Part shown: one piece after another, positions 1 through 9,600 of the stretch
Numbering within the stretch: position 1 is the stretch's first letter
Layout of the letters: each line of letters begins with the position of its first letter
DNA from: an uncultured Lachnospiraceae bacterium
Lineage (GTDB): Bacteria; Bacillota; Clostridia; Lachnospirales; Lachnospiraceae
Assembly (NCBI GenBank): GCA_910588965.1
Contig: CAJUSO010000011.1
Span: forward strand, 1-64,000
Reading direction: 5' to 3'
DNA length: 64,000 nucleotides
Notes under the pieces: model-generated
The model's input: the letters and a program-made list of their open reading frames with translations, nothing else
Databases searched by the model: none
Told to the model about the DNA's origin: nothing
Program-made: the position numbers and the translations under genes

Positions 1-51
1 CGACCTCACGGCCCCCAGCCGTGCGCTCTAGCCAAGCTGAGCCATACCCCG
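1..51 (-). tRNA. tRNA-Pro (anticodon GGG), 3' part cut by window edge
   Basis: Read on the minus strand from 51 downwards, the sequence gives an acceptor 5' strand CGGGGTA, T8, a D arm with GCTC/GAGC stem and a GG-containing loop, and an anticodon stem CACGG/CCGTG around the loop CTGGGGG. The anticodon lies at 14-16 and reads GGG, so the tRNA carries proline. The T arm and 3' acceptor strand lie outside the window. The ldt promoter is divergent, about 80 bases away. Confidence 0.9.
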
Positions 52-133
52 AATTTTTTTCATTATATCACGGAGGTGAGAAAAAATCAACCATAAATTT
101 TCATTTTTACCAAAAATATTTCTTTGAAAAAAT

Positions 134-161
134 TTGACTTTGCGTGAAATGCAATTATAAT
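134..161 (+). promoter_or_regulatory. Promoter for the L,D-transpeptidase gene
   Basis: A TTGACT -35 box (134-139) and a TATAAT -10 box (156-161) are separated by 16 bases, a good sigma-A match. The start codon it serves is at 276, leaving a 5' leader of about 105 bases. Confidence 0.7.
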
Positions 162-275
162 AGAGGCGGTGCCTGTATTTTTCCAGGCTTGGAAGCATAC
201 ATTTAGGAAGCAAGGTAAATCCAAAGGAATAAAGGATTACAGGAAATGACACTAGATAAGAGGAAAGGCAGTATC

Positions 276-2189
276 ATGAAAAGGACAAAAAGGCTTAACA
301 GAAAAAAACGATGCATCTTGATAGTGGCAGGCGTTTCCCTGCTGCTTTTTACGGTGTATTTGGGGATTGCGGTTTATTTTGGCGGCCGGTTCCTGTATGG
401 GACGTTCGTCAATGGGAAGGATGTCTCCTGCAAGACGGCGGAGGAAGTAGAGTCCATGATTGCTTCCGAAGTCGATGGGTATGAGATTAAGATTGTGCCG
501 AGGGAAGGGGAAGAAGAGTGGCTGGCAGGCGAGGATGTGGCTTTAAAGACGGTATTCGACGGCACGCTGCAGCGGCAGCTGGCCCAGCAGAGCGGCTTTG
601 CATGGCCGGCAGCTTTATTCCGCACTTCTACTATCCAGGTGGAGACTATGGTGGATTACAGCCAGGAGAAGATGGAAGAGGCGGCCCGGAAATTAGATGT
701 TCTGGATGAGGCCAATATGAGAAAGCCCCTGGATGCCACAATTTCAGAATATACCGGGAAGGAAGGCTATAAAATCCTGCCAGAGGAGAAGGGGACGGTT
801 GTAAATGAGAAGAAGTTTATAAAGGCGCTGGGAAAAGCAATCCGGAACCTGGATAGCAGCTTCTCCATGGAAGACGCCAAATGTTACAAAAAGCCAAAAT
901 ACACCAAGAAATCAAAGGAACTGAAGAAACAAGTGAAAACCATGAACCAGTATGCAAAGGCTTCTATTACATATGATTTTGGGGATAGCCAGGAGGTGTT
1001 GGACGGGGAGACAATCCACCAGTGGATTTCAGTAGACGGCCAGCGGAATGTCAGCGTTTCTGAAGAGAAAATCCGGGAATATGTATCATTCCTGGCTGAA
1101 ACCTATAATACGGCAGGGAAGTCCAAATCCCTGGAGTCCTCCTATGGCACGGAGGTGACCGTAAGCGGCGGCGATTATGGGTGGATAATAGACCAGGAGC
1201 AGGAGGTCGCAGCCTTGTCGGGGCATATCCAAAATGGGGAATCCCTGACGAAGGAGCCGGCTTATGCCCAGACGGCCAACAGCAGGGGCGGCAATGATTA
1301 TGGGGACACTTATGTGGAGGTGAACCTGACGGCCCAGCATCTGTTCTATTACAAGAATGGGGCGCTGGTGGTGGAATCTGATTTTGTATCCGGGAATGAG
1401 GCGAAAGGCTGGAGTACCCCGGCAGGGGCTTTCGGCTTGTATTATAAGCAGAGGGATAAGACCCTGCGGGGAGAGGATTATGCCACCCCGGTGTCCTTCT
1501 GGATGCCGTTCAACGGAGGCGTGGGCTTCCACGACGCCACTTGGCGGAACAGCTTTGGCGGGAGTTACTATAAGCGGAATGGCTCACATGGATGCGTCAA
1601 CCTCCCTTATAACGTGGCAAAGACCTTGTATGAGAATATTGAGGCAGGGTGTGCCGTGCTGGTATACAAGACCCCAACAGACAGTGCAGCCGCCCAGGAG
1701 CAGGCGCGGCAGGAGGAGCAGGCCCAAAGGGAGGCCCAGGAGCGGGCCAAACAGGAAGCCCAGGCCCAGGCGGCGGCAGTTATCCAGCTAATCGACGCTT
1801 TGGGGGAAGTTACCCTGGACAGCCGGGATGCGGTGGCAAACGCAAGGAACCAGTTTGAGGCGTTGAGCGGGGAAGCCAAGGCTCTTGTATCCAATTACGG
1901 GGCGTTGGAGGCAGCGGAGCTCAGGATTGCGCAGCTGGATGCGGAAGCGGCGGCAGCACAGCAGGCCCAGGAGGAAGCTCAGCCTGTGATTGACGCGATT
2001 AACCAGTTTGCAGGGCAAGAGGTTACGCTGGACATGAAGGGAGCCGTTGAGTCGGCCAGGGCGCAGTATAACCAGCTATCTGACGCGGCGAAAGCCAAGG
2101 TGTCGAATTATGGGGCGTTGGAAGCAGCGGAGGCCCAGATCCGCGAGCTGGAAAGCAGGCCGGAGGAAGGGGACTCCCCAGAGGCATGA
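276..2189 (+). CDS. Membrane-anchored L,D-transpeptidase (YkuD family) with C-terminal helical repeats
   Basis: A 637-residue protein predicted to cross-link peptidoglycan outside the membrane by 3-3 bonds. A basic N-terminus is followed by one membrane segment (about residues 13-35), then a long region resembling the peptidoglycan-binding-like domains that precede YkuD domains in Clostridia. The YkuD catalytic site is visible: H419 and the S437-H438-G439-C440 motif with the nucleophilic cysteine. After the catalytic domain comes an Ala/Gln/Glu-rich segment (about 470-500) and two related repeats of about 70 residues, each ending in a V-SNYGALEAAE motif and probably helical, perhaps wall-interacting. 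The ATG at 276 is chosen because AGGAAAGG at 261-268 is well spaced; an in-frame ATG at 246 lacks this. The gene has its own promoter and a downstream hairpin, so it appears monocistronic. Confidence 0.9.
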   Translation: MKRTKRLNRKKRCILIVAGVSLLLFTVYLGIAVYFGGRFLYGTFVNGKDVSCKTAEEVESMIASEVDGYEIKIVPREGEEEWLAGEDVALKTVFDGTLQRQLAQQSGFAWPAALFRTSTIQVETMVDYSQEKMEEAARKLDVLDEANMRKPLDATISEYTGKEGYKILPEEKGTVVNEKKFIKALGKAIRNLDSSFSMEDAKCYKKPKYTKKSKELKKQVKTMNQYAKASITYDFGDSQEVLDGETIHQWISVDGQRNVSVSEEKIREYVSFLAETYNTAGKSKSLESSYGTEVTVSGGDYGWIIDQEQEVAALSGHIQNGESLTKEPAYAQTANSRGGNDYGDTYVEVNLTAQHLFYYKNGALVVESDFVSGNEAKGWSTPAGAFGLYYKQRDKTLRGEDYATPVSFWMPFNGGVGFHDATWRNSFGGSYYKRNGSHGCVNLPYNVAKTLYENIEAGCAVLVYKTPTDSAAAQEQARQEEQAQREAQERAKQEAQAQAAAVIQLIDALGEVTLDSRDAVANARNQFEALSGEAKALVSNYGALEAAELRIAQLDAEAAAAQQAQEEAQPVIDAINQFAGQEVTLDMKGAVESARAQYNQLSDAAKAKVSNYGALEAAEAQIRELESRPEEGDSPEA

Positions 2190-2538
2190 AGCTGGAAGCG
2201 GAAATCTGCAAGGCAGACGGGCCGGTACTGGGACGGAAGGTATGCCGGAAGATGGAAGAATAAAATTCATACAGTAAAGAAGGCAGGTTTGCTTTTACTA
2301 AAGGATTTCTAATAGAGCGGCAATTAAGCTGTGGAAATGATAGGGGAGGCTCTGGGACGGAAGGAGGCTCCCCAGTTGCCCTAAAAAGAGGAAGAGAATA
2401 GGGAAACGGTATCTGTTTGTATAAGGCGGCCATATCATCCGGTTGCTGCACTAAGGCTGTTTACTAAATATGGCAGTAAATATGGGATAAATTTATCGTC
2501 AAATTTACCGAATAATTCAGTAAATAAAAAAATTAGGA

Positions 2539-2563
2539 AAAAGCCCCATTTTATGGGGCTTTT
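2539..2563 (+). terminator. Stem-loop terminator after the L,D-transpeptidase
   Basis: AAAAGCCCC and GGGGCTTTT form a perfect 9-bp stem around a short AT loop, ending in a T run. It lies 350 bases after the transpeptidase stop codon. The bases between (2190-2538) hold no ORF I can support. Confidence 0.7.
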
Positions 2564-2720
2564 CGCCTGCAATAGAAAAAAAGTTTGGCAGAAAAAGTGG
2601 ATATTATGGTGAATTATCATTAAAAAAATGTATTAATGAAGAAAAAAGATGGTAATATTGACGATAAGTTATTGGACAGAATACACAAAAATTAGTAGAA
2701 AAAACTGGAAAGTGTTAACA

Positions 2721-2749
2721 TTGACAAGAAGTAATAACTCTGGTAAACT
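2721..2749 (+). promoter_or_regulatory. Candidate promoter for the sugar ABC locus
   Basis: TTGACA (2721-2726) and TAAACT (2744-2749) are spaced by 17 bases. If used, it makes a leader of about 450 bases before the binding-protein gene at 3205. The leader has no convincing ORF but contains hairpins: ATGCGGC/GCCGCAT around 2913-2940 and ATACCCC/GGGGTAT at 3027-3051. No known riboswitch class was recognised. Confidence 0.5.
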
Positions 2750-2986
2750 ATGTTCATGGGGCAACCATTTGTGCAGTGGAATGCACCAGGTTACCCGGGT
2801 GTATGGAAAAGTATATCCTTTGGCCGTAAGTAAGGGAGGTTCTTGTTTTAGGGGAAGGGACTCCCACCTGGCAGAGAGCATGGCAGGGTACGCTTGGAAG
2901 GCAGGGGGCTGGATGCGGCGTGCTCCTGTAATGCCGCATAGATGCCAGCAGCCCTATTTATCCCGTAGGCAAGGAAGGAAATAGCC

Positions 2987-3050
2987 GTGTTCGCATGGAT
3001 GCCTGACGGACGCCGCGAGAGGCAGATACCCCGTTGCTTGCAAGGGGTAT
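2987..3050 (+). repeat. Dispersed intergenic repeat, copy a (most diverged)
   Basis: This stretch aligns without gaps to copy b at 34264-34307: by my count 31 of 44 positions agree and 11 of the 13 differences are transitions, the pattern expected of a decayed repeat or an RNA under structural constraint. Its 3' part forms the ATACCCC/GGGGTAT hairpin. It lies in the leader of the binding-protein gene. Confidence 0.45.
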
Positions 3051-3204
3051 TGGGTTACTGCCAGCAGGAGAAGGAAGAGGTGCCGCTGCATTTTGCAAAG
3101 CCGGTGGCTTTTACCCGCCAAAGGGCGGGGACGGCAGGAGGGATGGTACAGACAGCATGCACTGGACACATTACAACGTTTTTTAAAATGGGAGGGACCA
3201 AACT

Positions 3205-4653
3205 ATGAAGAAAAAAATCTTAGCTGCATTGCTTTGCGTAGCAATGTCTGCAACAATGTTAACAGGCTGTGGCGGCGGCAATAACGGCGGCGATGCAAAC
3301 ACGGATGCCAACCAGGATGCAGCAGGCGATGAGGCAACAGGTGAGGATGCTGCTCCGGAAGAGGCTCCTGCTCCAGAAGAGACAGAAGGCGAAGATGCTC
3401 CTGCTCCAGAAGAGACAGAAGGCGAAGATGCAGAAGGCGGCGATGCAGCAGGCGGCGGTTCCTTAACAGTATGGTGCTGGGACCCAGCATTCAATATCTA
3501 TGCAATGGAAGAGGCAGGCAAGGTATACCAGGCAGACAATCCGGATTTCAAACTTGACGTTGTTGAGACCCCATGGGATGATATCCAGACAAAGCTTACT
3601 ACAGCAGCAACTAGCGGTGATTTTAGTACATTGCCTGATATTTTCCTGATGCAGGATAATGCGTTCCAGAAAAATGTTATTTCTTATCCAGAGGCATTTT
3701 TGGATTTGACAGACAGCGGCATTGATTTCTCACAGTTTGCAGAAGCTAAGACAGCTTACTCTGTAGTAGAAGGCAAGAACTACGGTGTTCCGTTTGATAA
3801 CGGCGCAGCTGTAGCATGCTATAGGACGGACGTTTTGGAAGAAGCAGGGTTCAGCATTGATGACTTTACAGATATTACTTGGGATGAGTACATTGAAAAA
3901 GGCAAAGTAGTCCTTGAAAAGACTGGCAAGCCATTGCTTTCCTGCCAGGCAGGCGAGTCTGATGTTATCATGATGATGATGCAGTCCTGCGGAGCTTCTC
4001 TGTTTGATGACAACGGGGATCCTGCAATGGTTGGCAATGAGACATTGGTAAAGGTTATGGAGACATACAAAGCTTTGGTTGAGGCTGGCGTATTGATTGA
4101 GGTAAATGACTGGGATCAGTATGTTGCAACCCTTACAAATGAAACTGTAGCAGGGACTATCAATGGATGCTGGATTATGGCTTCTATCCAGAGTGCAGAA
4201 GACCAGAGCGGAAAATGGGGCCTTACAAATATGCCTAGCTTAGTAGGTGTTGAAGGCGCTACCAACTACTCCAACAACGGTGGTTCTTCCTGGTGTATCA
4301 CCAGCAACTGCCAGAATCCTGATTTGGCAAAAGATTTCTTAGCTAAGACATTTGCAGGAAGCGTTCCATTCTATGAGACAATCCTTCCGGCATCTGCAGC
4401 TATCGCTACATATCTGCCAGCAGGTGATTCTGATGTTTATGCTGAGCCGGCTGAGTTCTATGGCGGGGATGCTGTATTCCAGAAAATCGTTGAATTTGCT
4501 GGAAAGACCCCAAGCAACAACACAGGCGTATATTACTATGAGGCACGTAACTACATCGCTACTGCAATGCAGAACGTAATCAACAATGGCACAAGCATTG
4601 AAGATGAAGTTAAGGCAGCTCAGGAGCAGGTAGAATTCACGATGCAGGAGTAA
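3205..4653 (+). CDS. Sugar ABC transporter substrate-binding lipoprotein (family 1)
   Basis: A 482-residue extracellular solute-binding protein that should capture a sugar or oligosaccharide and pass it to the permeases encoded next. The N-terminus is a lipoprotein signal with lipobox L-T-G-C and the lipidated cysteine at residue 22. Residues 23-90 are a Gly/Ala/Glu/Asp-rich tether containing a perfect 33-base tandem duplication. The mature domain (about 90-482) has the family-1 periplasmic-binding-protein layout, with an early VWCWDP motif and a late SNNGGSSW motif. GGGAGGG at 3190-3196 is the ribosome site. The downstream GH2 and GH53 genes suggest beta-galactosides or galactan fragments as ligand, which is inference. 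No ATPase gene is present locally, so a shared MsmX/MsmK-type ATPase encoded elsewhere is likely. Confidence 0.93.
   Translation: MKKKILAALLCVAMSATMLTGCGGGNNGGDANTDANQDAAGDEATGEDAAPEEAPAPEETEGEDAPAPEETEGEDAEGGDAAGGGSLTVWCWDPAFNIYAMEEAGKVYQADNPDFKLDVVETPWDDIQTKLTTAATSGDFSTLPDIFLMQDNAFQKNVISYPEAFLDLTDSGIDFSQFAEAKTAYSVVEGKNYGVPFDNGAAVACYRTDVLEEAGFSIDDFTDITWDEYIEKGKVVLEKTGKPLLSCQAGESDVIMMMMQSCGASLFDDNGDPAMVGNETLVKVMETYKALVEAGVLIEVNDWDQYVATLTNETVAGTINGCWIMASIQSAEDQSGKWGLTNMPSLVGVEGATNYSNNGGSSWCITSNCQNPDLAKDFLAKTFAGSVPFYETILPASAAIATYLPAGDSDVYAEPAEFYGGDAVFQKIVEFAGKTPSNNTGVYYYEARNYIATAMQNVINNGTSIEDEVKAAQEQVEFTMQE
3364..3429 (+). repeat. Perfect 33-base tandem duplication in the lipoprotein tether
   Basis: Bases 3364-3396 and 3397-3429 are identical, coding twice for an 11-residue Ala/Pro/Glu-rich unit. 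Identity at DNA level points to recent slippage, so tether length may vary between strains. Confidence 0.9.
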
Positions 4654-4692
4654 TGATTGCCCAGCAAAAATTATATTGACTAAAAACAGCTT

Positions 4693-4720
4693 AGGGGGCA
4701 GCCAATGCTGGCTGTCCCCT
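4693..4720 (+). promoter_or_regulatory. Intercistronic stem-loop between binding protein and first permease
   Basis: Two 12-base arms (4693-4704 and 4709-4720) pair with a single G-U wobble around an ATGC loop. There is no T run, so it is more likely a 3' mRNA-stability hairpin that raises binding-protein transcript over permease transcript, as in malE-malF operons, than a full terminator. An in-frame ATG at 4705 lies in the loop. Confidence 0.65.
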
Positions 4721-4746
4721 GGCTGAAAGTAAAGGGGGACACAGAT

Positions 4747-5652
4747 GTGAGTGAGGCAAATGGACCCAAAAAAAGAAAAATGTCATTGGAAAAACGGCAT
4801 AATCTGACTGGTTGGGCATTTTTAACGCCGGCTACTCTTATGATTGCAATTATGAGCTTTTGGCCCATGATCCAGGCATTTATCCTGTCTCTGCAAGTGG
4901 GTAAAGCAAATAAGTTAAGCTTTGGCGGTTTAACGAACTATCTTCGGATGTTTAAGGATAAGGTCTTTATGACATCCTTGGGGAATACATTCCTTTATTT
5001 GATTATTCAGGTGCCTATCATGCTGGTGTTGGCGCTGATGCTGGCGCAGATGCTGAATAATAAGGACTTACGCTGCAAGGGGCTGTTCCGTACTGCAATC
5101 TTCCTTCCCTGTGCAACGTCATTGGTTTCTTATGCTATTATCTTCCGTTCTCTGTTCGGAGTAGATGGATTTATCAATTCTGTTTTGGTTAATCTGGGAA
5201 TCTTGGATAAGGGATATAATTTCCTTGGAAATGCGTTTAGCGCAAAAGTCGTGATTATTATCGCTTTGGTATGGAGATGGACCGGCTATAATATGGTATT
5301 TTATCTTGCCGGATTACAAAATATAGAATATTCTGTTTACGAAGCTGCAAAGATTGACGGGGCAAGCCCTATGCAGACGTTCTTCAAGATTACAGTTCCT
5401 CTTCTGAAGCCTACGATTCTTATGACAGCTATTATGTCTACCAATGGTACGCTGCAGCTGTTTGATGAATCTGTGAACTTGACAAAGGGAGGCCCAGGGC
5501 AGACAACTCTGACCATGTCCCACTATATATATGACACGGTCTTCAAGTTCGTGCCGACCTTTGGCTATGCATCGGCAATGTCATTCTTAATCTTTATAAT
5601 TGTGGCTGTTCTGGCGTTCGTACAGATGAAAGTAGGTGATAAGCGTGACTAA
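4747..5652 (+). CDS. Sugar ABC transporter permease (MalF/UgpA type)
   Basis: An integral membrane subunit of about 301 residues with six hydrophobic segments and the EAA loop (from E199, EAAKIDGASPMQTFFK) that docks on the cytoplasmic ATPase. It works with the next permease and the binding protein upstream. The start is taken as GTG 4747, with AGGGGG at 4733-4738 eight bases upstream. An in-frame ATG at 4705 would add 14 residues, but it lies in the loop of a strong hairpin that also covers its ribosome site, so it is less likely. The N-terminus is short, polar and lysine-rich before the first membrane segment. The 3' end overlaps the next gene. Confidence 0.93.
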   Translation: MSEANGPKKRKMSLEKRHNLTGWAFLTPATLMIAIMSFWPMIQAFILSLQVGKANKLSFGGLTNYLRMFKDKVFMTSLGNTFLYLIIQVPIMLVLALMLAQMLNNKDLRCKGLFRTAIFLPCATSLVSYAIIFRSLFGVDGFINSVLVNLGILDKGYNFLGNAFSAKVVIIIALVWRWTGYNMVFYLAGLQNIEYSVYEAAKIDGASPMQTFFKITVPLLKPTILMTAIMSTNGTLQLFDESVNLTKGGPGQTTLTMSHYIYDTVFKFVPTFGYASAMSFLIFIIVAVLAFVQMKVGDKRD

Positions 5653-6457
5653 GACGAAGAGAACCCGTGTATTAATGTATATTGTCCTGACAATTGTATC
5701 TCTGATATCCGTATTCCCGCTTTATTGGATGCTGATGGCTGCCACGAATAAGAGTGTGGATGTGAGCAGGGGGAAGATGCTTCCAGGGACTGCTTTCCTA
5801 GATAACATTAAAGCCCTGTTTGAACAGCAGGATGTGCAGCTTGCAATGCTTAATTCATTTAAGTTTTCGGTTATCCTGACGCTCTGCGCGTTGGTAATCT
5901 GTTCCTTGGCTGGTTACGGTTTTGAGATTTACCATGATAAGAAGAAAGATTTTGTATTTTCTATCCTGCTTCTGGGGATGATGGTTCCGTTTGTTGCAAC
6001 GATGATCCCATTGTTCCGTATGTTCACAGCAGTAAATCTGCAGAATACAACGCTTGGTTTTATTTTGCCGACGATATCTACGCCGTTTTTGATCATGATG
6101 TTCCGGCAGAATGCCAGGGCATTTCCGATTGATATCATTGAGGCGGCCAGGATTGATGGGTTAAATGAAGTGCAGATATTCTTCCGCATGTTCGTCCCCA
6201 CCATGAGGTCTACTTATGCAGCTGCCATGACAATCACTTTCATGAATGCATGGAACAGCTACTTATGGCCGAAGGTAATTATGCAGGGTGAGAACAGCCT
6301 TACCATGCCGATGTTGGTAGCAAACCTGACAGAAGGCTATGTAACAGACTATGGGGTACTGATGTTAGCCGTTCTTCTTTGCAGCCTGCCAACAATCATC
6401 ATCTTCTTCTTATTGCAGAAGAGCTTTGCAGAAGGTATTACAGGCGCAGTAAAATAA
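5645..6457 (+). CDS. Sugar ABC transporter permease (MalG/UgpE type)
   Basis: Second permease subunit, about 270 residues, six membrane segments, with the EAA motif (EAARIDGLNEVQIFFRMFVP) in the last third. The likely start is GTG 5645, placed five bases after AGGTGA (5634-5639); a GTG at 5636 in the same frame is possible but lies on that ribosome site. Either start overlaps the upstream permease gene (stop at 5652), implying translational coupling and equal subunit amounts. A hairpin followed by a T run ends this transcription segment before the beta-galactosidase gene. Confidence 0.92.
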   Translation: MTKTKRTRVLMYIVLTIVSLISVFPLYWMLMAATNKSVDVSRGKMLPGTAFLDNIKALFEQQDVQLAMLNSFKFSVILTLCALVICSLAGYGFEIYHDKKKDFVFSILLLGMMVPFVATMIPLFRMFTAVNLQNTTLGFILPTISTPFLIMMFRQNARAFPIDIIEAARIDGLNEVQIFFRMFVPTMRSTYAAAMTITFMNAWNSYLWPKVIMQGENSLTMPMLVANLTEGYVTDYGVLMLAVLLCSLPTIIIFFLLQKSFAEGITGAVK

Positions 6458-6477
6458 TTAAATAAAATGGAGGGCTT

Positions 6478-6521
6478 CCTGGGAGCGCTATGTAGCGGCA
6501 TAGGCTCCAGGGCAGCTTTTT
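6478..6521 (+). terminator. Terminator or attenuating hairpin after the permeases
   Basis: CCTGG-AGC-CTATG pairs with CATAG-GCTCCAGG with one bulge, and TTTTT follows at 6517-6521. Transcription may read through partly into the beta-galactosidase gene, which has no strong promoter I can point to in 6522-6675. Confidence 0.6.
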
Positions 6522-6675
6522 AGGCGGCAAGTGAAACGCCGCCGGTTAGGAGCGTGTTTGGTAAGTCACTCCTGCAGTTTGTGGGATGTACATTCTGTAG
6601 GAGGCGGCTATCAGGCACGTTCTTTTTACTTTAAATGTTATGATAATGAGATAGAGAATAGATGGAGGTAAAGAA

Positions 6676-9600
6676 ATGCAGCAGTTTGATTATGGCAAAG
6701 TAAAGGATCCCTTAGTATTTGCAGAGAATAGGCTTCCGGCACATTCAGACCATATCTGTTATGCGTCGGCCAAAGAGCTTAGGAATGGTACAAGCAGCTT
6801 CCGCCATTCCCTGGACGGGTTATGGAAATTTTCCTATGCCAGGAATTACGGGTCTGCCGTCAAAGGTTTTGAGGCGGTGGATTATGACTGCCGTCCCTGG
6901 GCGGATATCAAAGTCCCGGCGCATATCCAGATGGAAGGCTACGACGCGCCCCAATATGCAAATGTGCAGTATCCATGGGATGGGCGCGAACAGATTGAGC
7001 CAGGGGAAATCCCTGTTTATTTCAACCCTGTTGCCAGTTATGTGAAATATTTCACCGTCCCGGAGCGTATGCAGGGGCAGCCTCTTTATATCTCCTTCCA
7101 AGGCGTGGAGAGCGGCATGGCGCTGTGGCTGAATGGAACCTATGTTGGGTACAGCGAAGACAGCTTTACGCCGTCGGAGTTTGAACTGACGCCTTATCTT
7201 GTGGAAGGGGAGAACAAATTGGCTGTCCAGGTATTCAAATGGACGGCGGGGAGCTGGTGCGAGGATCAGGATTTCTTCCGCTTCTCTGGCATTTACCGCA
7301 GCGTATATTTGTATACAAGGCCCAAAACCCATATCCAGGATATCCGGATTAAGACATTGCTGTACGGCTCTTATGAAAATGCTGATTTGGATGTCTGTAT
7401 GCAGGGCGTTGGCAAAGGCAGGGTGTCCATGCGCCTGATGGATGGGGCGGAGACGGTGGCCGAGGCCTGTGAAGGGCTCGAGGGCGCCTTGCAGGTATTG
7501 CTTCCTGTCAAGTCCCCGCGGCTGTGGAGCGCAGAGGATCCGTACTTGTATGAGTTCCTGCTGGAAGTGCAGGATCCGGAAGGGGAAACGGTGGAGGTTA
7601 TTTCCCAGATGGTGGGGTTCCGCAAGTTTGAGATGAAAGGCGGCGTCATGTGCCTGAATGGGAAGCGCATTGTGTTTAAGGGCGTGAACCGCCATGAATT
7701 TAGTTCCAAGACAGGGCGCGCTGTGGCAGACGCAGAAATCCTGCAGGATATCCTTACCATGAAACGGAATAATATTAATGCCATCCGTACCAGCCATTAT
7801 CCCAATGATTCCCGTATCTATGCCCTCTGTGACAAGTATGGGTTATATATGATTGCAGAGAATAATATGGAGAGCCACGGGTCATGGGACCCGCTTATCC
7901 TCGGGGGGAAGGCGGGCAAGGAACATGCCGTCCCTGGGGATAGGGAAGCGTGGGAGCCTATGATGCTGGATCGTGTAAATTCTTGTTACCAAAGGGACAA
8001 GAACCATCCTTCCATCCTGATTTGGTCTTGTGGGAACGAGTCCTATGGCGGGAGCGTCATCTATCACATGTCCCAGCGGTTCCGTGCATTGGATGATACC
8101 AGGCTGGTGCATTATGAAGGGGTCTTCCATGACCGCAGGTACAATGATTCCAGCGATATGGAAAGCCAGATGTACCCGACGGTAGCAGAAATCCAGGATT
8201 TCCTGGCGAAGGACCGAAGCAAGCCTTTTATCTGCTGTGAATATACCCATGCCATGGGGAATTCCTGCGGTGCAATGCACAAATACACGGATTTGACGGA
8301 TACGGAGCCCTTGTACCAAGGCGGCTTTATCTGGGACTACGTGGATCAGTCTATTGCCAAAAAAGACCGTTATGGGAAGGAATTCCAGGCATATGGCGGG
8401 GATTTTGGGGACCGGCCCTGCGACTATAATTTCAGCGGGAACGGGATTGTATACGGCGGGGAACGGGATGCATCCCCCAAGATGCAGGAGGTAAAGTTTA
8501 ATTACCAGAATATCACGGCAGAGGTTTCTAAGGACAAGGTATTGGTAAAGAATAAGAACCTCTTCCTGGATACCGGCAGATATCACTGCGTAGCCCTTCT
8601 GGAACAGGAAGGGAAGCTGCTGGCGCAGGCACAGCTGGATACCGCAGTGCCCCCCCAGCAGGAGGAAACCTTCCCCTTGCCCTTCCAAGTGCCAGACGCC
8701 CCAGGCGAATATGCAGTGACGGTATCCTTCCGCCTGAAGGAAGCTACAGATTGGGCGGATGTCGGCCATGAAGTGGCCTTTGGCCAGGGGGTATTCCAGG
8801 TAGGGGGAGAACAGAGGCCTATGGCAGAGCCGCTGTCTGTCATCAAGGGCAAGCTGAATATCGGCGTGCGGGGCATGCATTTTGAATGCCTATTCAGCAA
8901 GCTGAGGGAGGGCTTAGTATCCTACCGTTACGGTGGGAGGGAGATGATAGGGCAGGTCCCCATGCCCAATTTCTGGCGCGCCCCCGTGGACAATGACTGC
9001 GGCACAGGCATGGCGGCCCGTTACGCCCAATGGAAGGTTGCCAGCCTGTATTTCCAGCTGGATGACTCCCATGAGGAGAATCCTGTCCTGGAAGAAAAGG
9101 AGCACAGCGCGGTCATCACGTATTATTACCAGATGCCTACGAACCCCATCAGCAGGTGCAGCCTCTCCTATGAAGTATTTGGGGATGGGACAGTATCCGT
9201 GGCCTTGGGCTATGACCCGGTAGAAGCCCTGGGGGATATGCCGGAGTTTGGCGTCCTCTTTAAGTTCGATGCCGATTATGAGAACCTGGAGTGGTATGGC
9301 AATGGCCCGGCAGAGACTTATGCAGACCGCAAGCATGGCGCAAAGCTGGGTGTTTACCGCAACAAAGTGGCGGATAACATGGCAGGCTACCTGGTTCCCC
9401 AGGAATGCGGCAATAAGACAGGGGTGCGCTGGGCAAAACTCACAGATACGAAAGGACGGGGCATCCAGTTTACCGGGGATGGGATGAGTTTTTCCGCATT
9501 GCCCTATACGCCCCATGAACTGGAGAATGCAATGCATCCCTATGAACTGCCCCAGGTGCATTATACCGTAGTGCGCGCGGCAATGCAGCAGATGGGGATT

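Noticed and set aside
4693..4720. Rho-independent terminator inside the ABC operon
   Set aside because: The stem is strong but no T run follows, so it is annotated as a stability hairpin instead.
6820..7797. 325-codon ORF on the minus strand inside lacZ
   Set aside because: Opposite a clear GH2 enzyme; no ribosome site and no recognisable protein features.
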